Origin: Pelomonas sp052436255
Lineage (GTDB): Bacteria > Pseudomonadota > Gammaproteobacteria > Burkholderiales > Burkholderiaceae_C
Direction of reading: 5' to 3'
Assembly (NCBI GenBank): GCA_052436255.1
Contig: JBQVNP010000006.1
Span: 1-64,000 of the forward strand
DNA: 64,000 nt
The stretch's first letter is position 1, and every line of letters starts with the position of its first letter. Positions 38,384-47,676 of the stretch are shown piece by piece. The notes below the pieces were generated by a model. That model had not been told where the DNA came from. It searched no databases and worked only from the letters and a program-made list of their open reading frames with translations. The translations under genes were made by a program, and so were the position numbers.

Positions 38384-39165
38384 CAGACACCGAAGCCGTC
38401 GTCGGCCTGAATGACCGCGCCATTGATGAAATGGCTTTCGTTGGCGCACAGCATCAGCAGCGAGGTGTCCAGGTCCTGCGGCTGGCCGACGCGCTTCCTG
38501 GGCAGCATGTCGATGAGCTTTCTGCCCTGCTCCGTGCCCCAGTGATGGTGATTGATCTCGGTGTCGATGTAGCCCGGGCAGATGGCATTGACGTTGATGC
38601 CGTAACGCCCCCACTCCAGCGCCATCGCCCGCGTCATATGGATGACGGCAGCCTTGCTCATTGCATAGACGCCGATCTGGCCCAGCACCCTCAGGCCGGC
38701 CATCGACGCCACATTGACGATGCGCCCGCCGATGAAGGTGCCCGGCGCCGACCCGCGGGCCCGCGCCAGCATGCGCTTGCCCACCTCCTGCGCAACGAAG
38801 AAGGCACCACGCGTGTTGGTGTCCATCACGTAGTCGTAGTCGTTCTCCGTGACATCGGTCAGGCGCTGGGTGCGGCTGACGCCCGAGTTGTTGATGAGGA
38901 TGTCCAGCGTGCCGACCTCGGTCTCGGCATGCGCCACGGCCGCCTTGATGCTCGTCACGTCGGTGACGTCGAGCTGCACGACGTGGGCGTCGCCCCCATT
39001 GCCTTCAAGCTCGGCGCGCAGGTCCTTCAGCCGTTCCATGCGCCGGCCGGCCAGCACGACGCAGGCGCCCGCCTTGCTGAGCGTGCGGGCGAATTGAGCG
39101 CCCAGTCCGCTCGATGCGCCGGTGACCAAGGCCACGCGGCCTTCAAGATTGATGGAGTAACTCAT
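38383..39165 (-). CDS. Short-chain dehydrogenase/reductase
   Basis: The 260-residue classical SDR has the TGASSGLG cofactor motif (15-22), NNSG, catalytic Ser in VNVASMAG and the YAMSK pair. The segment ICPGYIDTEINHHHW is a recurring mark of a beta-proteobacterial SDR subgroup. It is first in a three-gene overlapping operon (SDR, yceH, thioesterase) and divergent from the ETF-QO gene. A role in fatty or acyl-CoA metabolism is suggested by these neighbours only. Confidence 0.9.
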   Translation of the reverse strand: MSYSINLEGRVALVTGASSGLGAQFARTLSKAGACVVLAGRRMERLKDLRAELEGNGGDAHVVQLDVTDVTSIKAAVAHAETEVGTLDILINNSGVSRTQRLTDVTENDYDYVMDTNTRGAFFVAQEVGKRMLARARGSAPGTFIGGRIVNVASMAGLRVLGQIGVYAMSKAAVIHMTRAMALEWGRYGINVNAICPGYIDTEINHHHWGTEQGRKLIDMLPRKRVGQPQDLDTSLLMLCANESHFINGAVIQADDGFGV

Positions 39166-39226
39166 GAGACTGCCTTGTGAGTGGGTTGCGGCCATCCTAC
39201 CGACATAGGCTGGCCCCACTAAAAAA

Positions 39227-39239
39227 GCACGATCGTTCG
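39227..39239. promoter_or_regulatory. Palindrome resembling a TetR-type fatty-acid regulator site
   Basis: GCACGATCGTTCG contains the perfect core ACGATCGT and near-symmetric flanks, within the divergent promoter region of the SDR and ETF-QO genes. CGAACGATCGTTCG-like sites occur upstream of beta-oxidation genes in Burkholderiales. Assignment to a PsrA/FadR-type TetR protein is from memory of that pattern. Confidence 0.4.
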
Positions 39240-39297
39240 ATTTGCGATTCACCCTCTCTAGAATCGCGCGCAATTCAATGCTGCTGGAGATTTGGCA

Positions 39298-40971
39298 ATG
39301 ACCTCCGAAGAAATCCTGGCCCAGTTCGGCCCTCGCGAGTCCATGGAATACGACGTGGTCGTCGTCGGCGGCGGCCCCGCGGGCCTGGCCACAGCCATCC
39401 GCCTGAAGCAGATCAAGCCCGACGCGAACGTCGTGGTGCTTGAAAAGGGCTCGGAGCCCGGCGCCCACATCCTGTCGGGCGCGGTGATGGACCCACGCGC
39501 CATCACCGAACTGTTCCCGAACTGGAAGGAACTCGGCGCCCCGCTGAACCAGCCGGTGACGGGCGACGACGTGCTCTTCCTCAGCGAGACCGGCAGCACC
39601 CGCACACCCGACTGGCTGGTGCCGCGCAACTTCCACAACCACGACGGCTACGTCATCAGCCTGTCCGACGTCGTCAAGTGGATGGCCCAGCAGGCCGAGG
39701 CGCTGGGCGTCGAGATCTTCCCGGGCTTTGCCGCGGCCGAGGTGCTGTACGACGAGCAGGGCCGCGTGCGCGGCGTAGCCACCGGCAACATGGGCCTGGG
39801 CAAGGACGGCGAGCCGACCGACCATTTCCAGCTCGGCATGGAGCTGTGCGCCAAGTACACCGTGTTTGCCGAAGGTGCGCGTGGCCACCTCGGCCGCCAG
39901 TTGCTGGCGAAATACAAGCTGACTGAAGGCAGGGACACGCAGACCTATGCCATCGGCATCAAGGAGTTGTGGGAGATCCCGGCCGACAAGGCCCAGGCCG
40001 GCCGCGTCGTGCACACCGCCGGCTGGCCGATGGAGGGCGACACCTTCGGCGGCGGCTTTTTGTATCACCTCGAAGGCAACAAGGTCACGCTCGGCTTCGT
40101 CATCGGCCTGGACTACGACAACCCCTACCTCAGCCCGTTCGAGGAAATGCAGCGCTGGAAGGCCCACCCTGCCATCCGCGTCCACATCGAGGGCGGCAAG
40201 CGCATCGGCTACGGCGCCCGCGCCATCAACAACGGCACGCCGCAGGCCCTGCCCAAGACGGTGTTCCCCGGTGGCTGCCTGATCGGCTGCGACGCGGGCT
40301 ACCTGAACGCCGCCCGCATCAAGGGCAGCCACGCGGCGATCAAGAGCGGCATGCTGGCCGCCGAAGCGCTCGCGCCGGCACTGCAAGCCGGCCGCGCCCA
40401 GGACGAGCTGACGGCCTACCCGGAAGCCTTCGAGAAGAGCTGGCTGAACGAGGAGTTGCAGCAGACGCGCAACTTCAAGCTCTGGTTCAAGAAGGGCAAG
40501 ACGACGGGCCAGCTGATGACCGGCATCGAGCAGTGGCTGTTGCCCAAGCTGGGCGTCAAGAGCCCGCCGTGGACGCTGCACAACCACAAGGGCGACCACC
40601 AGTCGCTGCGCACCGCGGACGAGTGCAAGCCCATCGCCTACCCCAAGCCGGATGGCAAGCTGACCTTTGACAAGCTGTCCTCCGTCTTCATCTCCAACAC
40701 CAACCACGAAGAGAACCAGCCGGCCCACCTGACGCTGAAGAACGACGCGGTGCCGGTGCAGGTCAACCTGGCCAAGTACGCCGGCCCCGAGAGCCGTTAC
40801 TGCCCGGCCGGCGTGTACGAGTTCGTGCCGGCGGAGGGGGGCAACCAGCGCCTGCAGATCAATGCGCAGAACTGCGTGCACTGCAAGACCTGCGACATCA
40901 AGGACCCGACGCAGAACATTGTCTGGGTGACGCCCGAGGGTGGCGGCGGGCCCAACTACGCCGGGATGTAA
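39298..40971 (+). CDS. Electron transfer flavoprotein-ubiquinone oxidoreductase
   Basis: The 557-residue membrane-associated flavoprotein passes electrons from acyl-CoA dehydrogenases, via ETF, to ubiquinone. It has the FAD motif VVVGGGPAGLATAIRL near residue 23, AHILSGAVMDPRA, the GCDAGYLNAARIKGSHAAIKSG segment, and a C-terminal 4Fe-4S ligand set in CPAGVYEF and NCVHCKTCDIKDPTQNI. The length is as expected. The ATG at 39298 has GGAG nine bases upstream. A GC-rich hairpin (40971-40986, AGCGCGC/GCGCGCT) starts at the stop codon without a T run. Confidence 0.95.
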   Translation: MTSEEILAQFGPRESMEYDVVVVGGGPAGLATAIRLKQIKPDANVVVLEKGSEPGAHILSGAVMDPRAITELFPNWKELGAPLNQPVTGDDVLFLSETGSTRTPDWLVPRNFHNHDGYVISLSDVVKWMAQQAEALGVEIFPGFAAAEVLYDEQGRVRGVATGNMGLGKDGEPTDHFQLGMELCAKYTVFAEGARGHLGRQLLAKYKLTEGRDTQTYAIGIKELWEIPADKAQAGRVVHTAGWPMEGDTFGGGFLYHLEGNKVTLGFVIGLDYDNPYLSPFEEMQRWKAHPAIRVHIEGGKRIGYGARAINNGTPQALPKTVFPGGCLIGCDAGYLNAARIKGSHAAIKSGMLAAEALAPALQAGRAQDELTAYPEAFEKSWLNEELQQTRNFKLWFKKGKTTGQLMTGIEQWLLPKLGVKSPPWTLHNHKGDHQSLRTADECKPIAYPKPDGKLTFDKLSSVFISNTNHEENQPAHLTLKNDAVPVQVNLAKYAGPESRYCPAGVYEFVPAEGGNQRLQINAQNCVHCKTCDIKDPTQNIVWVTPEGGGGPNYAGM

Positions 40972-41039
40972 GCGCGCTTGCGCGCTGTCTGCACTGACCG
41001 ATAGACTGGTTTTTCATCCAGTCATCGGCAGGAGTCAGC

Positions 41040-41855
41040 GTGAGTACAGGCACCATCAGGGTCGGCATCGGCGGCTGGAACTTCGAGCCGTGGCGGGACA
41101 ACTTCTATCCCAAAGGCTGGCCCCAGGCGCGCGAGCTGGAGTACGCCAGCCAGCGCCTCACGGCCATCGAGATCAACAGTACCTACTACGGTGCCCAGAA
41201 GCCGGCCACCTTCGCCAAGTGGCGTGACGCCGTGCCCGACGGCTTCATGTTCTCGCTCAAGGCCATCCGCTTTGCCACGCAGCGCCGCGTGCTTGCCGAC
41301 GGCGCGGATTCGATCAAGCGCTTCATCGACAGCGGCATCGCCGAGCTGGGCGACAAGCTGGGCCCCATCGTGTGGCAACTCGCCCCCTCGCACCGCTTCG
41401 ATGCCGCCGATCTGACGGCCTTCCTTGAACTACTGCCGGCCGGCGTCGACGGCCTGAAGCTGCGCCACGTGCTGGACGTGCGGCATGCCAGCTTCCAGTG
41501 CCCGGAGTACCTCGCGCTGGCGCGTCAGTACAAGGCTGCGACGGTGTTCACCGAATCCGAGGACTACCCGCCGATCGCCGAGCCCACCGGCGACTTCGTC
41601 TACACGCGCATCATGCGCACCCGTTCGGACGAGCCCCTGGGCTGCAAGGCCGAGATCTTCCCGCCACTGGCCGAGGCGGCGCGCTGCTGGGCCGCCGGTG
41701 GCGAGCCGGACGGTCTGCCGCGCATCGAGGCCGTGCCAGCCGTCACAACGCCAGCGCGCGATGTCTTTGTCTATTTCATCAGCGGCGCCAAGGAGCGCGC
41801 GCCGCACGCCGCGATGGCGCTTCGCCGCGCGCTGGGTGAGGATGTGCCTGCCTAG
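41040..41855 (+). CDS. DUF72-domain protein
   Basis: The 271-residue TIM-barrel-like DUF72 protein (YecE family) has RVGIGGWNFEPWRDNFYPKGW at the start, IEINSTYYG and GDFVYTRIMRTRSDE later. The start is GTG at 41040, with an AGGAG stretch a few bases upstream. The role of the family is unknown. It follows ETF-QO by 68 bp and its stop overlaps that of the convergent PaiB gene. Confidence 0.9.
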   Translation: MSTGTIRVGIGGWNFEPWRDNFYPKGWPQARELEYASQRLTAIEINSTYYGAQKPATFAKWRDAVPDGFMFSLKAIRFATQRRVLADGADSIKRFIDSGIAELGDKLGPIVWQLAPSHRFDAADLTAFLELLPAGVDGLKLRHVLDVRHASFQCPEYLALARQYKAATVFTESEDYPPIAEPTGDFVYTRIMRTRSDEPLGCKAEIFPPLAEAARCWAAGGEPDGLPRIEAVPAVTTPARDVFVYFISGAKERAPHAAMALRRALGEDVPA

Positions 41856-42472
41856 GCCTTTTCCAGCCGCACCATCCATTCGGCGGTGGCGCGCTCCTCG
41901 GCACGCTCGGAAACCGACAGCGACTCGCGGATGCGCTGGCGCTCCACTGCCGCGCGGTTCTGGCTCATCTTGAGCTTGAGTTCCCAACGCCTCACGCGGA
42001 TGCGAAAGCCGACGATGGCGCCGAGCAGCTTGCGCTGATAGTCCTCGGGCAGGCCGCGCCACTGCTCGGCGTAGTCGGGCTCGAAGCGGCCAATGAGGCG
42101 CTTGAGCAGCGCGTCCTTGTCGGCCTGGCCGTCGATCAACTCGATGTCGCCGTAGGCATGCAGGGCCGCGTAGTTCCAGGTCGGCACGTTCTGCACGCTC
42201 TCGTAGTGGCGCGGGCTGACGTAGGCGCTCGGCCCGCTGAAGATGGCGAGCAGGCTTCGCTGCCGGGACAGCCAGGACCAATGCGGGTTGGCGCGCGCCA
42301 TGTGGCCTTCGAGCACCACGCCGCTTTCGTCCGGCACCACGACCAGCGGGAGGTGGCTGCCGAAGCTGTCGCCCGCCGCATCGGGGCCAACGAGCAGCGC
42401 CAGCGGATGCTCGGCAATCAGTCGTTGCGCATGTTCCAGATCGGCTGACTTGAATTGGGCGGGCAGGTACAC
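41852..42472 (-). CDS. PaiB-family FMN-binding protein / negative regulator
   Basis: The 206-residue protein matches the PaiB/FMN-binding split-barrel family: MYLPAQFKSADLEHAQRLIAEHPLA, GSHLPLV, HMARANPHW, and the late MSQNRAAVER segment. Bacillus PaiB negatively affects sporulation and protease genes; here an enzyme or cofactor-binding role is just as likely. It is divergent from fdhD with only 38 bp between start codons. Confidence 0.9.
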   Translation of the reverse strand: MYLPAQFKSADLEHAQRLIAEHPLALLVGPDAAGDSFGSHLPLVVVPDESGVVLEGHMARANPHWSWLSRQRSLLAIFSGPSAYVSPRHYESVQNVPTWNYAALHAYGDIELIDGQADKDALLKRLIGRFEPDYAEQWRGLPEDYQRKLLGAIVGFRIRVRRWELKLKMSQNRAAVERQRIRESLSVSERAEERATAEWMVRLEKA

Positions 42473-42510
42473 GGCGACTCCGGTAAAACGAGGTGCCTAT
42501 CATCGCCGCC

Positions 42511-43275
42511 ATGACCGCTGTGGATGCCCTGCAAACCTTGAGACCGCTGAACACTGCGGTGGATGAAGAGGTGGCCGTCGAGTTGCCCATCGCCTTGACG
42601 GTCAACGGCATTTCGCAGGCCGTGATGCTGGGCACGCCGGCCGACCTGGAGGACTTCGCGCTGGGCTTTGGCCTCAGCGAGGGCTGGCTTGCCGGCCGCC
42701 GCGAATTGCTCGATGTCGACATCAAGGCTCACAGCGAAGGCATGGAGCTCGCGTTGACGGTGACCGCCGCCTGCGAGCAGCGCCTTAGAACACGCCGCCG
42801 CAGCCTGGCCGGGCGCACCGGCTGCGGCCTGTGCGGCGTTGAAAGCCTGGCCGCACTGGCTGCGGTGCAACCGTCGTGGGTGCAGGCGCCGACCCTGGCC
42901 GCCGACGCGCTCACGCGGGCCTTCGCTGCCCTTCCCGCGGCCCAGGTGCTGAACGCGCACTGCGGCGGCCTGCATGCCGCTGCCTGGTGTCGCACGAGCG
43001 GCGAACTGATGATCGCCCGCGAGGACGTCGGCCGTCATAACGCGCTGGACAAGCTGACCGGCGCCCTGGCGCGTCGCGACGCGGACCCGCGCGATGGCTT
43101 CGTGATGATGTCCAGCCGTGCAAGCTATGAGTTGGTACACAAGACCGCCATGGCCGGCGCCGGGTTGCTGGCCTGCATGTCGGCACCCACCAGCCTGGCC
43201 GTCACGACGGCGCAGGCCTGCGGCCTGCAGCTCTGGGCTTTTGTGCGTGAAGGCCGCGCGACGCGCTACGCCTGA
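42511..43275 (+). CDS. fdhD: Formate dehydrogenase accessory sulfurtransferase FdhD
   Basis: The 254-residue protein transfers sulfur to the molybdenum cofactor before its insertion into formate dehydrogenase. It has the essential Cys pair in TGCGLCGVES and the signatures FALGFGLSEGW, CGGLHAAAWC, REDVGRHNALDK and SSRASYELVHKTAMAG. The ATG at 42511 was chosen because an upstream GTG in frame would add only six residues of no family match. No formate dehydrogenase genes are in the window. Confidence 0.95.
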   Translation: MTAVDALQTLRPLNTAVDEEVAVELPIALTVNGISQAVMLGTPADLEDFALGFGLSEGWLAGRRELLDVDIKAHSEGMELALTVTAACEQRLRTRRRSLAGRTGCGLCGVESLAALAAVQPSWVQAPTLAADALTRAFAALPAAQVLNAHCGGLHAAAWCRTSGELMIAREDVGRHNALDKLTGALARRDADPRDGFVMMSSRASYELVHKTAMAGAGLLACMSAPTSLAVTTAQACGLQLWAFVREGRATRYA

Positions 43276-43328
43276 GACGGCGCAGCGCGCCGCGCTCGCG
43301 GCCTCGCCCCGGATGGGCGGAGCGCGGT

Positions 43329-44717
43329 TCAGAAGCTGCCAAACATCGTTCCCAGCACCACCACCCCAACCAGCGCTAGCACCGGGACGACGACCGCGAC
43401 GACGAAGATGTCGAAGTAGCTTTGGCGGTGTGTAAGCCCGCAGATGCCCAGCAGCGTGATGACGGCGCCGTTGTGCGGCAGCGCATCGAGCCCGCCGGTG
43501 GCAATGGCGATGACCCGGTGCAACAGGTCGGGCGCGATGCCCGCGATGCGGCCCATTTCCAGCCAGGTGGCACCCAGCGCCTGCAGCGCGATGCTCATGC
43601 CGCCCGACGCCGAGCCCGTGATACCCGCCAGCAGGTTGACGGCGATCGATATCGACACCAGCGGATTGCCCGGCGTGATGCCCAGCAGGGCATCACGGAT
43701 CAGCGCGAAGCCGGCAAGCGACGCAATCACCGCGCCGAAGCCGACCTGCGAAGCCGTGTTCATCAGCGGCATGATGGACGCGCCAGCACCCTCTTCCAGC
43801 GCCGACTTCAAGCCAGGAGCGCCGTGGCGCCGCGCGGCCGCCTGCCACAGCACAGCCATCAACACGATGGCGGCACTCAATGCGCCGATGACTGCCCAGA
43901 TGCCCCGTACCGCCTGCACCGTCGTGGCACCGTAGCGTTGCTCTGAAAGGTAGGCGGTGTCCAGCGCGGGCCAGAGCCAGGTGGACAGCAGGTAATTCAG
44001 GGCGACGACGAGCAGTACGGGCGCGAGCGCCGCATGCAAGGACAGCAGGGGCGGCGGCAAAGCCGATCCGGCAGGCAGCGTTGCCGCGCTTGCCGGGTTC
44101 TCGCCGCCATAGATCGGCGCGCCGCCGCACTGCGGCGCTCGATCCACCACCAGCCCGCCGATCAGGCCGAGGCCGGGGGCGGCAAAGGGCGTCGTGCCAA
44201 AGAAGGGCATCGGAATGGCGTTCTGTATCGCCGGCGTGCCCGGCAATGCCGTCATCGTGAACGTGAAAGCACCCAGCGCGATGGTGGCGGGAATGAGGCG
44301 CCTGGGCAGCCGCGCCTGCCGGAACAGCGTCGCCGCAACGGGGAAGACAGCGAACGCCACGACAAACAGGGACACGCCGCCGTAGGTGAGCAATGCGCAG
44401 GCCGCGACGATGGCCGGCACGGCGCGCTCCGCACCCATCCAGCGCACGATGGCCTGCGCGATCACCGTCGCCGCACCACTCGCCTCCATCAGCCTGCCAA
44501 AGATGGCGCCCAGCAGGAACAGCGGAAAGAATGCGGCCACGAAGCCGCCGAGCGCCTGCATGAACACCTGCGTGTAGCTGGCCAACAGCGGCGCGTCCGG
44601 GCTGAACAGGACCGCCACCAGCGCGCACAGCGGGGCCAGCACGAGCACGCTCAGGCCCCGGTATGCCAGCCCGATCATCAGCCCCAGCGCCAGCAGGATG
44701 CCGGCCACGCTGGTCAC
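43329..44717 (-). CDS. GntP-family permease
   Basis: The 462-residue membrane protein has about 12 spans and the GntP-like hairpin stretches PLFLLGAIFGRLMEASGAA, ALPGTPAIQNAIPM and ASGGMSIALQALG. Relatives carry gluconate or other organic acids with H+. The start is GTG at 44717, overlapping the Na/Pi symporter stop (GTGA). It is the last gene in a chain of three coupled transporters. Confidence 0.88.
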   Translation of the reverse strand: MTSVAGILLALGLMIGLAYRGLSVLVLAPLCALVAVLFSPDAPLLASYTQVFMQALGGFVAAFFPLFLLGAIFGRLMEASGAATVIAQAIVRWMGAERAVPAIVAACALLTYGGVSLFVVAFAVFPVAATLFRQARLPRRLIPATIALGAFTFTMTALPGTPAIQNAIPMPFFGTTPFAAPGLGLIGGLVVDRAPQCGGAPIYGGENPASAATLPAGSALPPPLLSLHAALAPVLLVVALNYLLSTWLWPALDTAYLSEQRYGATTVQAVRGIWAVIGALSAAIVLMAVLWQAAARRHGAPGLKSALEEGAGASIMPLMNTASQVGFGAVIASLAGFALIRDALLGITPGNPLVSISIAVNLLAGITGSASGGMSIALQALGATWLEMGRIAGIAPDLLHRVIAIATGGLDALPHNGAVITLLGICGLTHRQSYFDIFVVAVVVPVLALVGVVVLGTMFGSF

Positions 44718-46312
44718 GACGAAGCACCTTCGCCGCGCCGCCGGGCCTTGTGCAACTGCTGCAGCGCGCGCCGAAGCGCGCTGCAGCGGCGCAGCGCTCG
44801 CTCCATGTCGCTCAGGCCCAGCCGCGCATCTGCGCCGGCGGCCAGCAGTTCGGCCTTGAGCTGCTGGTAGCAAGACTCCATCGCGGCGAGGCCCGCATCC
44901 AGGCCGGTCTCATCCACCGCGGCCGGGGCCGCGGCTATGTTGCAGCGCCGAAGCAGCGCGTCGGCGGCTGAGGAGAAAGCCGCCAGGGCCTCGGCCAAAC
45001 GGGTGTCGGTCGTGTCGGTGGCTGGCAGCGTGGCCGCGGTGGCGGCCTGTTCCGCGGCAGCCTCGTGGTAGCGCTGGATGCGCAGCAGCCCAGCCAACCG
45101 CGCGCTGGCAGGCTGCGACATCGAGGCGCTGCGCAGCTGCTCGACGAAGCGCTCGATGGCGGCGTCCAGGCTGGCGAAGATGCCGTGGTCCGCCCTCAGC
45201 GCCGCCGCTGGCGCGCCGCCCAACGCGCTGCGAGCCATGCGCAGCGACACCTGGCCTGCGCGAGCCACTTCGCGGGCCAGCGCATCCAGCGCCAGCGTGG
45301 GCACGGCCAGCACGGTGTCGTCGAGGAACTGCGGCTGCGCTTCGTCCTCCTCGCGCGCGCGGAAGCGCTGCTGCAGCCAGCGCGTCAACCACGCCGCCAG
45401 CGGCCACATCAGCAGCACGCCAAGCAGGTTGAAGGTGGTGTGGAAGACAGCGAGCTGCGTGGCCGGGTCTGCCGCCAGGCCAAGCGCTGCCTGCGCCCGG
45501 GCCAGCAGGCCGATGAGCCAGGGCAGCAGCAGCAGCGCGACAGCGCCGGTCAACAGGTTGAACACCACATGCGCACAAGCCGCGCGGCGCGCGTTGGGCG
45601 TGGCGCCGATGGCCGCCAGCAGCGCCGTCACCGTGGTGCCGATGTTGGCGCCGATGACCACCGCCGCCGCCCCCTGCAGGTCGATCAGCCCGCCCTGGGC
45701 TGCGGTGAGTGTGATGGCCATGGCGGCGCTGGACGACTGCATCAACACCGTCATCACCAGCCCGATGCCGAGCTGGGCCACCACGGCGGCCGGCCCGTCG
45801 CCCTGCGGCAGGCTGAGCTGCCCGGCCAGGCCGGCGAAAGCCTGTTGCAGCAACGCGATGCCGATGAACAGCAGGCCAAAGCCGGCCAGCGCAGTGCCCA
45901 GCGCGCCGCTGCGCCGGCCCTCACCGGTCAGGCGCAACAGCGCGCCCAGCCCCGCCAGGGGCATGGCCAGCGCCTCGACCTTGAGCTTCAGCCCCACCAG
46001 CGCGACGACCCAGCCGGTCATGGTGGTGCCGACATTGGCACCGAACAGCACCCACAGCGCCGGCCCGAGCGCCAGCAGGCCGGCGTTGACGAAGCCGATG
46101 GCTGCCACGGTGACGGCGCTGGACGACTGCACCAGGGCGGTGACCAGCAGGCCTGAGCCCAGGGCATGGGCGCGCGTGCGCGTCGCCCCAGCCAGGATGC
46201 GGTGCAACGCCGGCCCGGCGGCGAGCTTGAGACCCTCGGTCATCAGGCCCATGCCCAGCAGGAACAAGCCGAGCCCGCCGGCCATCGTGCCAAGAATCTG
46301 CAGGTCGATCAT
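44714..46312 (-). CDS. Na+/phosphate cotransporter family protein (NptA/PhoU-like tail)
   Basis: The 532-residue protein has the two inverted-repeat QSSSA motifs of this family (ALVQSSSAVTVAAIGF and VLMQSSSAAMAITL), GANVGTT/GANIGTTVTA loops, and about eight membrane spans. The C-terminal 200 residues are helical and PhoU-like. It should import phosphate with sodium. ATG 46312 overlaps the stop of the DASS gene (ATGA). Confidence 0.92.
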   Translation of the reverse strand: MIDLQILGTMAGGLGLFLLGMGLMTEGLKLAAGPALHRILAGATRTRAHALGSGLLVTALVQSSSAVTVAAIGFVNAGLLALGPALWVLFGANVGTTMTGWVVALVGLKLKVEALAMPLAGLGALLRLTGEGRRSGALGTALAGFGLLFIGIALLQQAFAGLAGQLSLPQGDGPAAVVAQLGIGLVMTVLMQSSSAAMAITLTAAQGGLIDLQGAAAVVIGANIGTTVTALLAAIGATPNARRAACAHVVFNLLTGAVALLLLPWLIGLLARAQAALGLAADPATQLAVFHTTFNLLGVLLMWPLAAWLTRWLQQRFRAREEDEAQPQFLDDTVLAVPTLALDALAREVARAGQVSLRMARSALGGAPAAALRADHGIFASLDAAIERFVEQLRSASMSQPASARLAGLLRIQRYHEAAAEQAATAATLPATDTTDTRLAEALAAFSSAADALLRRCNIAAAPAAVDETGLDAGLAAMESCYQQLKAELLAAGADARLGLSDMERALRRCSALRRALQQLHKARRRGEGASS

Positions 46313-47655
46313 GAATAGACGAAGGCTGCCAGGGTCGTGATGACGGCGATGCAGATCAGGTTGAGGAGCAGGCCGCAACGCATCATGCTCGCCAGCGGCA
46401 CCTGTTCGGTGGCATAGACCAGGGCATTGGGCGGCGTGGCCACCGGCAGCATGAACGCGCACGATGCCGACACCGCGATGGCCACGGCGAACAAAGGCGG
46501 CGGCAGGCCGAGTGAGGCCGCCACCCCCAAGAACACCGGCACCAGCAGGGCCGCCGACGCGGTGTTGCTGACCAGCTCGGTCAGGAAGACGACGAAGGCG
46601 ACCACCCCCAGCAGCAGCAGCCCGGTAGGCGCTCCATGCAGCGCCGCAGTCAACGCGCCTGCCAGGAAGTTGCTGGCGCCGCTGACCGCCATCACCTCGC
46701 TCAGGGCCAGCCCTCCGCCGAACAACAGCAGTACACCCCAATGGGTACGTTGCTCGATGTCACGCCAGCCGACCACGCCGGTGCCGACGAGAGCGACGAC
46801 CGCCGCCAGTGCGATGGCGCTGTCGAAGTCGGCGCCAATACCCAGCAGCCGCCCCAGCGGCGCGGCGCCGATCCAGCCCGCCGCCGTCGACGCGAACACC
46901 AGCAACGCCATACGCTGAGCGCGCGTCCACGGCCCCGGTGCGGCGCCTGCTGCGGGCAGGGGCACCCGAGCGCCCAGCTGCGGGCGCAGCAACAGCAGCA
47001 GCATGCCGGCCATCAGCGGCAGCAGCACCAGCACCAGCGGCACGCCGACGCGCATCCAATGCGCAAACCCGATGCCCGCCTGCGCTGCGGCGATGGCATT
47101 GGGCGGGCTACCCACCAGGGTGCCAATACCCCCGATGCTGGCGCTGTAGGCCACGCCCAGCAGCACGAAGACGCGCTCATTCGGCCCGTCGTCGTCGCGC
47201 AGCAGGCCCAGCGCCAGGGGCAGCATCATCGCGGCGGTCGCCGTATTGCTGATCCACATCGACAGCCACGCCGTCAACGCAAACAGCAGGCCCACGGCGG
47301 TGGCGCGCCGCCCGCCGGCCAGGCGCAACACGGCCAGTGCCATGGCGCGGTCCAGCCCCTGCTGCTGCAATGCCGCAGCGAGCGCGAATCCGCCGAGGAA
47401 CAGGAAGATGACCGGATGGGCGAACGAGGTCAGCGCCGTGCGCACGTCCATCAGCCCCGTCAGCGCAGCCAGCAGCGGCACCAGCAACGCGGTGACACTG
47501 AGGTGCAGGGCCTGGGTCATCCACAGGCCGCCAACCAGCGTGAAAAGAGCCAACCCGGTGCGCAGTGCATCGGGCGGCGGCGCGAAGGCGAGCACCACCG
47601 CCGCCGCCGCCAGGCAACCGAGTACGCGCAGCAGCGCACTCCAAGGCCACTTCAT
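46309..47655 (-). CDS. DASS/SLC13-family anion:sodium symporter
   Basis: The 448-residue membrane protein has the SLC13 SNT-type motifs WISNTATAAMMLPLALG and ELVSNTASAALLVP, along with the VGSPPNAIA and ATPPNALVYAT loops. Substrates are dicarboxylates or sulfate. Its short length and the absence of a TrkA_C domain resemble bacterial dicarboxylate carriers. It is 21 bp downstream of the universal stress protein gene and coupled to the Na/Pi gene. Confidence 0.92.
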   Translation of the reverse strand: MKWPWSALLRVLGCLAAAAVVLAFAPPPDALRTGLALFTLVGGLWMTQALHLSVTALLVPLLAALTGLMDVRTALTSFAHPVIFLFLGGFALAAALQQQGLDRAMALAVLRLAGGRRATAVGLLFALTAWLSMWISNTATAAMMLPLALGLLRDDDGPNERVFVLLGVAYSASIGGIGTLVGSPPNAIAAAQAGIGFAHWMRVGVPLVLVLLPLMAGMLLLLLRPQLGARVPLPAAGAAPGPWTRAQRMALLVFASTAAGWIGAAPLGRLLGIGADFDSAIALAAVVALVGTGVVGWRDIEQRTHWGVLLLFGGGLALSEVMAVSGASNFLAGALTAALHGAPTGLLLLGVVAFVVFLTELVSNTASAALLVPVFLGVAASLGLPPPLFAVAIAVSASCAFMLPVATPPNALVYATEQVPLASMMRCGLLLNLICIAVITTLAAFVYS

Positions 47656-47676
47656 GCGCCACGTGCGGTGGCGATC

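Noticed and set aside
42493..42510. GTG start upstream of fdhD
   Set aside because: It would add six residues with no family match; ATG 42511 starts close to the conserved region.
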